Source: Dorea longicatena (GTDB lineage: Bacteria; Bacillota; Clostridia; Lachnospirales; Lachnospiraceae). Taken from it: a stretch of 64,000 nucleotides of DNA. Positions 24,899 through 33,283 of the stretch are shown here, in pieces (within the stretch, counting starts at the first letter, position 1; every line of letters starts with the position of its first letter). Location: positions 265,501-329,500 of the forward strand of contig NZ_CP100126.1 in the NCBI RefSeq assembly GCF_024168045.1. Reading direction: 5' to 3'. A program made the translations under genes and the position numbers. The notes beneath the pieces are model-generated. The model worked only from the letters and a program-made list of their open reading frames with translations. It was not told where the DNA came from and made no database searches.

Positions 24899-26263
24899 TT
24901 AAAAATGATATTGTTCTAGCAGATAGATAGGAAGTGTTTGTACGTTTCCAACGGTTCCGCCTTTGGTATCACCTTTCAGATATAGTAGTTTATTGGCCTT
25001 CCCCTGTTCCAATGCCTTCAAGGCAGTAGATGCAGTTCCCTTACCGGCTTTAACTTCAATCAGATAGCGGATGTGAGTTTTCAATGTCTGAGCTACAAAA
25101 TCAATTTCACCACCTTTATAAGTAGCAAAAGCCGGTGTCTCAAAGATAATTTCTTCCGGGAATTCCTGGCGTTTGGACAAGTTAATGTAAACATAGTTTT
25201 CGTTCAATGAGCCATCCATAGTTGATACAGTAGCACCAGTTCTGGAGAGATAATAATATGCAACTCCAAGATCCATGAAGAAGCAGCGGCTTCCCGGTTT
25301 GAAATTCAAGATGTCCAGTTCTGTGATTTTGCCACAGAAACCGATGATTCCAGAATGGTAAAGCCAGTTGATAGCACGATAGCAGGTTGCTTTAGAAAGA
25401 TTACTGGAGTAATTCTTTGTAACGAGCTTTTGCAGTTCTTCACTTATACTGTCCTCATCTAATCCTTTCTTTTCACGAAGCAGAATACGGCAGATGCTTA
25501 AAAAGATGTTGGTAAAAACACTAATATCTGTGATGTCATCAAAGTACCGCATAGATTCGTTTAAGAAAATGCGGATGATTCTAACAAGCTCTTTTTGAGC
25601 TGCTTCCACGTCTTTTGTGTTAAGGTATGTTTCCACAACCTTTGGATAGCCGCCAATCTGTCTATAGATGTCGTAAACATTCTTTAATTCGTCATATAGT
25701 TCCGGTACGGTGTCATCTGCATGATCCAGTGGAAGTGATAGATACTTCTGAAAAAGCTGGTCATCCAATGCTTCCAAAAACTCTTTAAAGGAAAGGGTAT
25801 AAATACGGATACTGGTAATATCTCCACTGGAGAATTTGAATTCCGGTTCCAGTACACGTCCCAGATAACTTCCAGTTACAATGAAATGCGCTTGAAAATA
25901 GCGGGTAAATTCTCGGATACGGTTGAATATCTCTGAGGATTCCTGAATTTCATCAATAATGATGACTGTATCGTTGGTATCTTCAAAATCCGGATCGAAG
26001 AGTTTAAAAGCATCGTGAAGCGGCTGCTCCGGTCGTTTTGTACCGGGAGTCCAGTCTGTGGCTTTTTTGTAACATTCCATAAATTGTTTGCCGGACAAAT
26101 CAAACAGGTTAATGTAGATCTTGTGCCTGAAGTTCTCATCCGCAAATTTATTGATAATATATGTTTTTCCGACCTGTCTGGCACCATTCACTTCCAAGGT
26201 GCTGTGGACGGTATCGTTTTTCCAATCCAGAAGCTGATCGTAAACTTTTCTTTTCAGATACAT
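24899..26263 (-). CDS. AAA ATPase with DUF4143-type C-terminus
   Basis: A 454-residue protein of the AAA_14/DUF4143 class. Walker A is EVNGARQVGKTY (about 24-35), Walker B is VIIIDEIQES (about 100), a sensor-like HFIVTGSYLG follows, then an all-helical middle and a C-terminal restriction-endonuclease-like part (YKGGEIDFVAQTLKTHIRYLIEVKAG). GAAAGGAG precedes the ATG. These genes are frequent, mobile and of unknown role; a defence or regulatory function is suspected. Separate from the leader C operon by an 89-base gap. Confidence 0.85.
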   Translation of the reverse strand: MYLKRKVYDQLLDWKNDTVHSTLEVNGARQVGKTYIINKFADENFRHKIYINLFDLSGKQFMECYKKATDWTPGTKRPEQPLHDAFKLFDPDFEDTNDTVIIIDEIQESSEIFNRIREFTRYFQAHFIVTGSYLGRVLEPEFKFSSGDITSIRIYTLSFKEFLEALDDQLFQKYLSLPLDHADDTVPELYDELKNVYDIYRQIGGYPKVVETYLNTKDVEAAQKELVRIIRIFLNESMRYFDDITDISVFTNIFLSICRILLREKKGLDEDSISEELQKLVTKNYSSNLSKATCYRAINWLYHSGIIGFCGKITELDILNFKPGSRCFFMDLGVAYYYLSRTGATVSTMDGSLNENYVYINLSKRQEFPEEIIFETPAFATYKGGEIDFVAQTLKTHIRYLIEVKAGKGTASTALKALEQGKANKLLYLKGDTKGGTVGNVQTLPIYLLEQYHF

Positions 26264-26352
26264 GGGAAATGCTCCTTTCTTTCAACTGTTCCTATTATAT
26301 CAAAATATGAATGGATAATATAGAGGGTAATTTCTGATAAATGATGAATTGT

Positions 26353-26826
26353 CTAGTCTGAGCAGTTCTTCACGGGTATTCCGGTTTCTGTCATTACTTT
26401 TTCGTACTGAAGAAGCTGTTCCCAGGTCAGCCATTCCGGTTTCTGATCTGTGGGAAAACCATTCCATAATTCTTTCATACGGGCAATATGGTTTTGAACG
26501 CTATGATTGCATAGGATAGACGGACTGCGATTTCCGTAGCCCAGATAGTATTCACAGTCAGACTGTAATTTACTTAACATCCGGTACTCGAATTCATAGG
26601 AACTTCTTTGATACGGAGCCGGATGAAATGTGTACTCCTGCTGTATGGGATGGGAAGGTTCTCCATCAATATGGTTAAAAGATAAAGAATAAAGATTCGG
26701 TTCAGGCTCTTTGCCAAGGTCAATATCCTTCCACAACTTTCCGAATTGGTCCTTATATACCGGACAGGAAAAATCATCCATGCCAGTATACTCAAGCACT
26801 AATTTTGTTTTTGCATTTTCATTCAT
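26353..26826 (-). CDS. LPD28/LPD11-type domain protein
   Basis: A 157-residue protein with two small domains. The N-terminal half (CPVYKDQFGKLWKDIDLG, then DGEPSHPIQQEYTF) resembles large polyvalent protein domain LPD28. The C-terminal half (MLSKLQSDCEYYLGYGNRSP, then IARMKELWNGFPTDQKPEWLTWEQL) resembles LPD11. These domains normally sit in giant polyvalent proteins injected or carried by conjugative elements and phages; here they stand alone. AAAGGATGG precedes the ATG. It follows the NADAR gene closely in the leader C operon. Confidence 0.75.
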   Translation of the reverse strand: MNENAKTKLVLEYTGMDDFSCPVYKDQFGKLWKDIDLGKEPEPNLYSLSFNHIDGEPSHPIQQEYTFHPAPYQRSSYEFEYRMLSKLQSDCEYYLGYGNRSPSILCNHSVQNHIARMKELWNGFPTDQKPEWLTWEQLLQYEKVMTETGIPVKNCSD

Positions 26827-26847
26827 TCTATTAGACCATCCTTTCCT

Positions 26848-27351
26848 TTATTGCAGACATTGAGGTATATTATTGGGCGCTGTTTCTGCATTCCACTGCA
26901 GCTTCGCACGTACATCCATCAGGATGATTCCTAACTGGTTTTCTCCGCAGTTATTGACTTTGCCCCAGAAATAGTCACCCCAGTTGTTTCCTTCAATAAG
27001 TGTGGACTCTCCGGTTGCAAGAAGTTTATCCCGGAGTTCCGGGTTCTGCATGAATTTGCACATGCAGATTTCATACATGAGCCGGACTTTCACTTTTTCC
27101 CAGTCCGGGCGTAATGTAAGATCTCTGCCGAGTTTCTTTGCATCAGAAGGATTATGCATCCGAAAAATACAGAATTTGCGTTGCTCTCTCGCAGAGAGTG
27201 TTTTCTGCGCTTGAAAAGCAGCTTCATTATTTGCATAGGTTTGTCCCATGTAAGAGACCGGTGCCGGATAGAAATTGCTTAGAAAAGCATAATCTCCCCG
27301 AAATTCATTGATCTGTGTAGGTATGCGCTTGCTTGTATTTGTTTGATTCAT
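26848..27351 (-). CDS. NADAR-family (YbiA-like) glycosidase
   Basis: A 167-residue protein with the full NADAR signature: EFRGDYAFLSNFYP at the start, YANNEAAFQAQKT, the middle helix block and LIEGNNWGDYFWGKV at the end. Members cleave N-glycosidic bonds in riboflavin intermediates or remove ADP-ribose from guanine in DNA. AAAGGAGG before ATG 27351 sets the start; fifteen upstream codons are open but lack a site. It sits between a DNA-ligase C-terminal protein and an LPD protein in the leader C operon, which favours DNA de-ADP-ribosylation over metabolism. Confidence 0.88.
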   Translation of the reverse strand: MNQTNTSKRIPTQINEFRGDYAFLSNFYPAPVSYMGQTYANNEAAFQAQKTLSAREQRKFCIFRMHNPSDAKKLGRDLTLRPDWEKVKVRLMYEICMCKFMQNPELRDKLLATGESTLIEGNNWGDYFWGKVNNCGENQLGIILMDVRAKLQWNAETAPNNIPQCLQ

Positions 27352-27428
27352 TATAAATTCCTCCTTTGTAAAAGAGGTGCGGCCTTTCAGCCACACCTCA
27401 AAATAATTCTCATCTATTGCAGAGATGG

Positions 27429-28358
27429 TTATGCAATCATCTCCAAAAATTCAGCTTCTGTAAGAATTGGAATACCAAGGCTCTGGGCTTTTGCCAGTTT
27501 GCTGCCGGCTTTTTCCCCGCAGATCAGGTAATCGGTTTTCTTTGTTACAGAGCTGCCAGGTTTGGCACCAAGCTCCAGAATCTTATCGTTGATACCGTCT
27601 CTGGTAAAATGCTCCAGTTTCCCTGTTGCTACGATGGTACATCCTGTAAATTTGTTTTCTTTTGTCATAATGGTCTCTTCCTTTCTTTGTTCAAATGTGA
27701 ATTCGTTCTGTAAGTTTTTCCATAAATCAAGATTTGCTTCATCTGCAAACCAGGAATGGATGTTGTGATTTAAGATTTCGCCAAAATCCTCTAACTGAGT
27801 GAAGTCGTAATCTCCGACAGCCGCCTGTTCAAATGCAGTTAAATTTCCGGAAAATACGGTGTCCAGAATCCGGCTTTTGGTTCTGCCGATCATAGGAATA
27901 TCCATGGAAACCAGATAGCGGACAAAGCTGGTCCTCCGGCTGGCGTTGATGGATTCCCACAAGCGGTCGAAAGATTTCTCACCATATCCGTCCAGTGCCA
28001 CAATATCTTCCCGGTGTTCCTCCAGATGATAGATGTCCTGAAAAGAGTGCAGATAGCCCAGATTCAGGAATTTTTCTAAAGTGGCTTCTGACAGTCCTTC
28101 GATGTTCATTGCCTTCTTGCTGGCAAAATGGACAAACCTTCTTGTGATCTGGCTGTCGCACTGCGGATTATCACAATGCAGAGTTTCTACGGTGCGACCG
28201 TCGCTGGTCTTACGGCTGTAGGTTCTGGTTTTGGAACCACAGCAAGGGCAGACCGGAGGCGTGATGTCGGTATACCTTCCACGATCCAGATTCTTTTGTG
28301 GCGTGCCAGTTCCGGAATCATTTGTTTCCGTAATCCTCCTTTCCCTGCGTTCAGGCAT
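27429..28358 (-). CDS. LigA C-terminal-like protein (Zn finger, HhH, BRCT)
   Basis: A 309-residue protein equal to the last half of NAD-dependent DNA ligase. It has a Cys4 zinc finger (CPCCG ... LHCDNPQCDSQ), helix-hairpin-helix region (about 75-200, including FLNLGYLHSFQDIYHL and IPMIGRTKSRIL), and a BRCT domain (FTGCTIVATGKLEHFTRDGI onward). The adenylation domain with KxDG and the OB fold are absent, so it cannot seal nicks alone. ATG 28358 directly follows a terminator U-tract and has no ribosome site. An internal ATG at 27668 with AGGAAGAG could give a BRCT-only product. Either a truncated ligase or a repurposed DNA-binding scaffold. Confidence 0.75.
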   Translation of the reverse strand: MPERRERRITETNDSGTGTPQKNLDRGRYTDITPPVCPCCGSKTRTYSRKTSDGRTVETLHCDNPQCDSQITRRFVHFASKKAMNIEGLSEATLEKFLNLGYLHSFQDIYHLEEHREDIVALDGYGEKSFDRLWESINASRRTSFVRYLVSMDIPMIGRTKSRILDTVFSGNLTAFEQAAVGDYDFTQLEDFGEILNHNIHSWFADEANLDLWKNLQNEFTFEQRKEETIMTKENKFTGCTIVATGKLEHFTRDGINDKILELGAKPGSSVTKKTDYLICGEKAGSKLAKAQSLGIPILTEAEFLEMIA

Positions 28359-28390
28359 AAAAAAAGAGAATGACGCTTATGTTCATTCTC
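28358..28390 (-). terminator. leader C terminator 2
   Basis: On the minus strand GAGAATGA pairs with TCATTCTC (8 bp, plus-strand 28366-28373 and 28383-28390), followed by seven T. It abuts the ATG of the ligase-like gene. Built like terminator 2 of leader A. Confidence 0.8.
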
Positions 28391-28412
28391 AAAATAGATG
28401 CAGTTTCCTGCA

Positions 28413-28467
28413 AAATAAAAAAAGCCAGAAGTCCCTGCTGCTTGTTGGGCATAGGAAAACTCCTGAC
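28413..28467 (-). terminator. leader C terminator 1
   Basis: On the minus strand GTCAGGAGT pairs with ACTTCTGGC (two G-U pairs) with inner CCT/AGG and TGC/GCA, then TTTTTTTATTTT. It starts seven bases after the conserved 14-nt motif. Confidence 0.8.
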
Positions 28468-28474
28468 TACGTTT

Positions 28475-28516
28475 CAAACCTAAACTGCGTGTGATAAATC
28501 CTTTCCGGATTGACAC
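28475..28516 (-). ncRNA. structured leader C with conserved 14-nt motif
   Basis: Minus-strand transcript. A GTGT/ACAC stem (28513-28516 with 28489-28492) encloses an ATCC/GGAT hairpin. The motif GCAGTTTAGGTTTG (complement 28475-28488) follows without a gap, then seven bases to terminator 1. Same design as leaders A and B. It controls the ligase-like, NADAR and LPD genes. Confidence 0.7.
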
Positions 28517-28535
28517 AAATAATTGATATAAGAAC

Positions 28536-28564
28536 AGTATAACACTAGATGTAGTATATGTCAA
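28536..28564 (-). promoter_or_regulatory. promoter of leader C
   Basis: On the minus strand TTGACA (28559-28564), a 17-base spacer, then TATACT (28536-28541) with an extended TG. Near-consensus sigma-A promoter. Confidence 0.82.
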
Positions 28565-28814
28565 ATGAAATAGATTCCTCAATGAAGCTTTTGCCTTATG
28601 TTGATGACAAATTTGTCGGCTACAGGAATAAAAGCGTTCAGGATTTCAGATTTGCCCTAAGCGAAGGAATTCGTAGCCAGGTATTTTTTGCCACTTTCGT
28701 GGAGAAAGTCGAAAACCAGATAAAATCAATCTCTGTCATAAATGCCTCTAAACTGTTTTTACATCGTAGTGGTTATGCAAGTTCTAAATTTAAAAATAAT
28801 TTTCACGAATAACT

Positions 28815-28841
28815 AACTTTTCTATATGCTGAATTGTCATA
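28815..28841 (+). promoter_or_regulatory. ECF-type promoter before vanY-like gene
   Basis: CTAACTTTT with AAC at 28815-28817, then exactly 18 bases to GTCATA (GTC 28836-28838). The same AAC-18-GTC layout is found upstream of the ECF sigma gene at 29639-29662, so both are likely read by that sigma factor. Confidence 0.6.
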
Positions 28842-28885
28842 AAATATAGATTATTAAATTTGAAAGCAGATTGAAGGTGATAAAC

Positions 28886-29611
28886 ATGAGAAGTTATAAA
28901 CGGTATACCAGGCGAAAGAGACTTTTGAAGCAAATCGCTGTGGTTGCTTTAGTGTTTATATTGGGATTTGTGCTTTTGCGGGCTGTTTCGTATATGGCGA
29001 TTCAGGGTGAAATTCCGATGATTAACAGTTTCAATCTATTTAGAAGGGAAGCTGATACTTCTTTTGGATGGAACTTGATTCTTGTAAATGACGATTATTG
29101 TGTTCCCCGTAATTATGAGGTAGAACTCACAGAATTATCAAACGGAGAAAAAGTGGATTCGAGAATCTATCCTCAGCTTCAGCAGATGTTTGATGATGCC
29201 AGAGCTGAGGGACTTGAATTATTTGTAAGGGAAGGGTACAGGACAACTCAGGATCAGAAAGATATTATGAATGAGAGAATTCAGCAGTATCAGGATGAAG
29301 GCTATTCACGTGGGGAGGCAAAAAAACTTGCGAAAGAATATGTTGCCGAACCTGGAACAAGTGAGCATGAACTTGGGATAGCCGTTGATATCAATGCGGA
29401 TACGTCCAAGTGTTCTTCGGATGCTGTTTATACATGGCTTGCCAATAATGCATATAAATATGGTTTTATTAAAAGGTATCCTGATAATAAGATAGAAATT
29501 ACAGGAGTGAACAATGAACCCTGGCATTATAGGTATGTAGGGGTGGATGCTGCCCTGGAAATGCAGAAAAAAGGATTGTGTCTGGAGGAGTATATCGAGA
29601 CTCTAAAATAA
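28886..29611 (+). CDS. VanY-like D-Ala-D-Ala carboxypeptidase
   Basis: A 241-residue zinc peptidase anchored by an N-terminal transmembrane segment (about 13-35, IAVVALVFILGFVLLRAVSY). The domain at about 90-220 has the metal site SEHELGIAVDIN (about 159, SxHxxGxAxD) and EPWHYRYVG (about 210). It trims the terminal D-Ala from peptidoglycan stem peptides and can lower glycopeptide or bacteriocin targets. GAAGGTGA before ATG 28886 sets the start. Preceded by an ECF-type promoter and followed by the matching ECF sigma operon, which suggests an envelope-stress regulon rather than a classic van cluster (no vanHAX seen). Confidence 0.9.
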   Translation: MRSYKRYTRRKRLLKQIAVVALVFILGFVLLRAVSYMAIQGEIPMINSFNLFRREADTSFGWNLILVNDDYCVPRNYEVELTELSNGEKVDSRIYPQLQQMFDDARAEGLELFVREGYRTTQDQKDIMNERIQQYQDEGYSRGEAKKLAKEYVAEPGTSEHELGIAVDINADTSKCSSDAVYTWLANNAYKYGFIKRYPDNKIEITGVNNEPWHYRYVGVDAALEMQKKGLCLEEYIETLK

Positions 29612-29638
29612 AAATTAAAAAATAATTTATCTTTAACT

Positions 29639-29664
29639 AACTTTTTATGCTTGTTAGGTGTCTT
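29639..29664 (+). promoter_or_regulatory. ECF-type autoregulatory promoter
   Basis: CTAACTTTTTATGC with AAC at 29639-29641, an 18-base spacer, then GTCTTA (GTC 29660-29662). It matches the motif at 28815-28841 in sequence and spacing, and lies about 50 bases before the sigma gene it would drive. Confidence 0.6.
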
Positions 29665-29714
29665 AGTATATAGGAGGGTAAAATATAGGGGGCAAATGAG
29701 GAAGGAGGAATGAG

Positions 29715-30230
29715 ATGACTTCTGACTTCTTATTACTACAGAAAATCAGAAACGGCAACAACCATGCAGGTAATCAGTTTGTTGAAAAATATTATTCTTT
29801 TATCTATCAATATTGCTTTCTGCACATCCACAATCAAGAATGTGCAGAAGATATGGTACAAGAAACTTTTGTGAGGTTTTTCGGAGCGCTGATGAGCGGA
29901 GCTGAAATAGGAAAGGCGAAGAGCTATCTATACAGCATAGCGGGAAATATCATTAAAAACTACTATAAAAAAAAGAAGGAAATATTATTGGATCAGTTGC
30001 CGGATATAGAAAAGGATAATCTGACAGAAATAGAAATCCGGCTTGATGTAGAACGGGCGTTGGATCTGCTTCCGGAAGAAATAAAAGAGACGGCAATCTT
30101 GTTTTTCTTTCAGGGGTTAAAACAAAAAGAAATTTCTGATTTATTACATATAAAATTATCACTTGTAAAATATCGTGTTTCGAAAGCAAAAGAATTACTG
30201 TCAAAACAGTTGGAGGAGGGAAGAGATTGA
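29715..30230 (+). CDS. ECF RNA polymerase sigma factor
   Basis: A 171-residue sigma factor. Region 2 is FIYQYCFLHIHNQECAEDMVQETFVRFF and region 4 is LLPEEIKETAILFFFQGLKQKEISDLLHIKLSLVKYRVSKAKELL. It directs RNA polymerase to AAC-N18-GTC promoters, if the two local sites are its own. GGAGGAATGAG precedes the ATG. Its stop overlaps the TTG start of a membrane protein that is the likely anti-sigma factor, and an ABC exporter follows. Confidence 0.88.
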   Translation: MTSDFLLLQKIRNGNNHAGNQFVEKYYSFIYQYCFLHIHNQECAEDMVQETFVRFFGALMSGAEIGKAKSYLYSIAGNIIKNYYKKKKEILLDQLPDIEKDNLTEIEIRLDVERALDLLPEEIKETAILFFFQGLKQKEISDLLHIKLSLVKYRVSKAKELLSKQLEEGRD

Positions 30231-30991
30231 AGCAGTATCAGAGAAAAATCAAGGAGTATAAATCCTTGATACAGAAGGAATATATACAGGAAACGGCAGT
30301 TTGCACAGTAATGGAACGGTGTTCAGACATTGTGAGCCGTCAGGATAACAGACGGGCGTCATATTTCGAATTTTTATTTGAGCAGTTCAAATTTATCAAG
30401 AAAAGATGGTGGGCCCTGCAGGGAGGAATCCTGTTTCTGCTTTGGATTCTGCTGGCGGACTCAGATGGAGGAGCAAATACAGAGCGGACACTGGGGGCTA
30501 TGTCGGTGATGTTTTCTGTGATGATCGTACCTGAAATCTGGAAGAACCGGAGATTTTCTGCAGTCGAGATCGAAAAAACGGCATTCTATTCACTGCGCCA
30601 GATCTGTGCTGCAAGGACATTGCTATTTGCAGCAGTGGATCTGGTTATGATTACAGCTTTTTTCAGTATTTCAGTTTATACACTACAGATTTCGGCATAC
30701 CGGATCATCATAGATTTTCTAGTGCCGCTTAATGTTTCCTGTTGTATCTGTTTCCGACTATTGTATAGCAAATGGAATGATATGGAGCATATTGCTGTTT
30801 TTCTAAGTATATCCTGCATACTGATTTGGACGCTGATTGTGTCCACAGATTCTATTTATCAGAAAATTTCGGTACCGATCTGGGTTGGCTTGCTGATCAT
30901 ATCGTTTGGTTATCTGATCTTTTGTGTTCACAAATCGCAATGTAACTGCGAAATAAACTGGGAGGTGAAGTCGAGTGGAACTGCAATTTAA
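30227..30991 (+). CDS. membrane protein, candidate anti-sigma factor
   Basis: A 254-residue protein. The cytoplasmic N-terminus of about 60 residues (KQYQRKIKEYKSLIQKEYIQ) is followed by about six hydrophobic segments between 62 and 240. The TTG start overlaps the sigma gene stop, with GGAGGAGGG upstream; a GTG-started ABC ATPase gene overlaps its end. Position suggests an anti-sigma or the sensor partner of the ABC exporter. No known motif. Confidence 0.65.
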   Translation: MKQYQRKIKEYKSLIQKEYIQETAVCTVMERCSDIVSRQDNRRASYFEFLFEQFKFIKKRWWALQGGILFLLWILLADSDGGANTERTLGAMSVMFSVMIVPEIWKNRRFSAVEIEKTAFYSLRQICAARTLLFAAVDLVMITAFFSISVYTLQISAYRIIIDFLVPLNVSCCICFRLLYSKWNDMEHIAVFLSISCILIWTLIVSTDSIYQKISVPIWVGLLIISFGYLIFCVHKSQCNCEINWEVKSSGTAI

Positions 30992-31865
30992 AAATGTAAC
31001 AAAAGCTTATGGAGATGTACATGCAGTAGATCACGTAACACATTCTATGGAGAAAGGTGTATATGGGTTATTGGGAGTAAACGGAGCGGGGAAAACCACT
31101 TTGATGCGGATGCTGTGTACAGCGATAAATCCGACAAGCGGAGAAATCTTGTGGAATGGAAAGGATATCTTCAGTTTGGGAGCATCTTATAGAGGGATAC
31201 TCGGTTATCTGCCGCAGAATTACGGGTTTTATCCGGATCTTTCAGTGTATGACTACATGATGTATATTGCATCCATCAAAGGACTCCGTCCCATCGTGGC
31301 AAAGAAAAGGGCTTTAAAACTGCTAGAGCAGGTCGGGATGGCTGAAAAGCGAAAAAAAAAGATGCGCACTTTATCAGGGGGAATGATCCGGAGAGTCGGA
31401 ATTGCTCAGGCGATGTTGAATGATCCGCGGATATTAGTATTGGATGAGCCAACCGCCGGTCTTGATCCGAATGAGAGAATCCGGTTCCGAAATCTGGTCA
31501 GTGAATTGTCGGAAGACCGCCTTGTCCTGCTGTCTACCCACATTGTGTCAGATGTCGAATACGTGGCAAATGAAATCATATTGATGAAAGAAGGAAAATT
31601 TTTCTATACAGGAACATCGGATGAGATTATTTTGTCTATGGATATGTCAGTATGGAATTGTACTGTTCCTAAAAGGGAACTGAATAATTATATGAAGAAA
31701 TATCTGACTGGAAATGTAAGGACAGTTGCCGACGGAGTGGAACTAAGAGTCCTTTCAAAGACGCCGCCGGCAAGGAATGCAGTACAGGTGGAGACAACAC
31801 TGGAGGATGCATTTCTTCTGTATTTTGGAGAAAAGGCAGGTGATAAAGATGATGTTCAAATATGA
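30975..31865 (+). CDS. ABC transporter ATP-binding protein
   Basis: A 296-residue ABC-2 type ATPase. Walker A is GVNGAGKTT (about 35), Q-loop YLPQNYGFYP, signature LSGGMIRRV (about 133), Walker B LVLDEPTAGLD (about 154) and H-loop STHIVSD. A C-terminal domain of about 80 residues follows. GTG start with GGAGGTG nine bases upstream. It powers the permease encoded just downstream (17-base overlap), probably exporting a peptide or lipid under ECF control. Confidence 0.92.
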   Translation: MELQFKNVTKAYGDVHAVDHVTHSMEKGVYGLLGVNGAGKTTLMRMLCTAINPTSGEILWNGKDIFSLGASYRGILGYLPQNYGFYPDLSVYDYMMYIASIKGLRPIVAKKRALKLLEQVGMAEKRKKKMRTLSGGMIRRVGIAQAMLNDPRILVLDEPTAGLDPNERIRFRNLVSELSEDRLVLLSTHIVSDVEYVANEIILMKEGKFFYTGTSDEIILSMDMSVWNCTVPKRELNNYMKKYLTGNVRTVADGVELRVLSKTPPARNAVQVETTLEDAFLLYFGEKAGDKDDVQI

Positions 31866-33054
31866 GTTGAAAAAGATCTTTTCTAAGCGGGTTAATCAGG
31901 TTTTGCTTGCGGCAGTGCTTGTGGTGACGATTATTTATTCCGGTATGGCAATCGGAAGTATGCGCTATGTGGATGAAGAGGGGCAAAATCACACTGGGAT
32001 TGAATCGGGACGGCTTCTGGCTGAAAATATCAATCAATGGAAAGGGGAACTTACAGCGGAGAAAATTTCCGAAGTAATAAATGATTACAAGACGATATCT
32101 GCCAAATATCCGGATGAAATACCAAATACAGAATATGGAAAAACAGTACAGTCATATTATGATATTTATAGTTTTGTAATTGGCATAATGACTCCAGATT
32201 CAGAATGGAATGAAAGTGTAGTATATCAGCTTTCAGATGAACAGCTACAGAATATCTATACAATCTATCAGGACAATATGAAGAAAATAGTGGAAGAGTA
32301 TGGTACTACACCTGAAAAGAGAAGTTATCTGGAAAGCGTTTATAAAAAGATAGAAATACCTTTTATGTTCGAAGCAAAAGATTCCTGGACTACGATGACA
32401 ATGTACGCACAAACTTATGTACTGTTAATGGCAGTGATCATAGGTTTTTTGGTAGCTGGTATATTTTCCGGAGAGTTCCGCCCGGGAACAGAGGATGTTT
32501 TTTTTACCACTAAATATGGAAGAACGAAGGCAATAAAAAACAAGATTTTTGCGGGAATACTTGTGTCAACGGTTACCTATTGGATCGGAGTGGGGGTATT
32601 GTCTCTTATCTCATTTGCAGTAATGGGAACAAGCGGATTTTTCACGCCGTATCAGATTGATGATCCATACAGTATTTATGTTATGACATATGGAGAATAT
32701 TATTTGCTGATACTTGTGGGCGGGTATATCGTGACAATGTTTTGTGCTGCGTTGACTATGCTGGTGACAGTTAAGATGCATACACCGAATCTGGCGATTT
32801 GTATCCCGTTTTTCCTGCTTTGTATGATGCCGTTTATCGCAAGAGTATTACCGGCATTTGATGCTTTTTTCAATTTGCTGCCAACTGTATTGACTAATAT
32901 TTTTAATGCAGTGAGGACGCCGATTCTTTTTCAGATTGGTTCGTTTGTATTTCGTCAGATTTCGTTATTGATGTTTCTGTACATCTTATTATTTATTGTA
33001 CTGTTGCCTTTAATATATATAGGTTATAGTCGATATGGGTTAAAGAAGAAATAG
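31849..33054 (+). CDS. ABC-2 type permease
   Basis: A 401-residue membrane protein. The first transmembrane segment (about 20-40) is followed by a large extracytoplasmic loop (about 45-190), then about five more segments (YVLLMAVIIGFLVAGIF onward). It pairs with the preceding ATPase. ATG 31849, immediately followed by a second ATG, has AGGCAGGTG upstream. The big external loop is typical of lantibiotic- or stress-type exporters. Confidence 0.88.
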   Translation: MMFKYELKKIFSKRVNQVLLAAVLVVTIIYSGMAIGSMRYVDEEGQNHTGIESGRLLAENINQWKGELTAEKISEVINDYKTISAKYPDEIPNTEYGKTVQSYYDIYSFVIGIMTPDSEWNESVVYQLSDEQLQNIYTIYQDNMKKIVEEYGTTPEKRSYLESVYKKIEIPFMFEAKDSWTTMTMYAQTYVLLMAVIIGFLVAGIFSGEFRPGTEDVFFTTKYGRTKAIKNKIFAGILVSTVTYWIGVGVLSLISFAVMGTSGFFTPYQIDDPYSIYVMTYGEYYLLILVGGYIVTMFCAALTMLVTVKMHTPNLAICIPFFLLCMMPFIARVLPAFDAFFNLLPTVLTNIFNAVRTPILFQIGSFVFRQISLLMFLYILLFIVLLPLIYIGYSRYGLKKK

Positions 33055-33123
33055 TATTACGAACGTCTGATAAAGCTATTGAAACTTTCGGCTGTTACTG
33101 CAGAAATTTTATGATCCGGATAA

Positions 33124-33175
33124 AAAAGAGGGCTACTGATAAATTGCGTAATTGTGCCTCTTTATATAAAAGAGA
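33124..33175 (+). terminator. probable terminator after first ABC operon
   Basis: AAAGAGGGC and GCCTCTTT form an imperfect stem around a 22-base loop, then TATATAAAA; preceded by an A-run. Moderate quality. A 28-codon frame at 33181 (MTSRELVRDMFINYF) follows and is not called. Confidence 0.45.
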
Positions 33176-33283
33176 AATTAAATGACATCACGTGAACTCG
33201 TTCGGGATATGTTTATAAACTATTTCCGGATATTTGAAAAAGATCAGGAAGGGTTGAAAAGCAGGTGATACCATGGGAAAGTA

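Noticed and set aside
28558..28812. 84-codon plus-strand frame starting in the leader C promoter
   Set aside because: No ribosome site, no recognisable motif, and it overlaps the -35 box of the opposite promoter. It could be a remnant but there is no support for a gene; the rest of 28565-28810 holds nothing recognised.
28886..29611. Vancomycin resistance cluster
   Set aside because: Only a VanY-like peptidase is present; no VanH, ligase or VanX is seen, and the neighbouring regulators are of ECF type, so resistance is not claimed.
33181..33267. 28-codon frame MTSRELVRDMFINYF
   Set aside because: No ribosome site and no counterpart upstream of the paralogue at 38372; left uncalled.
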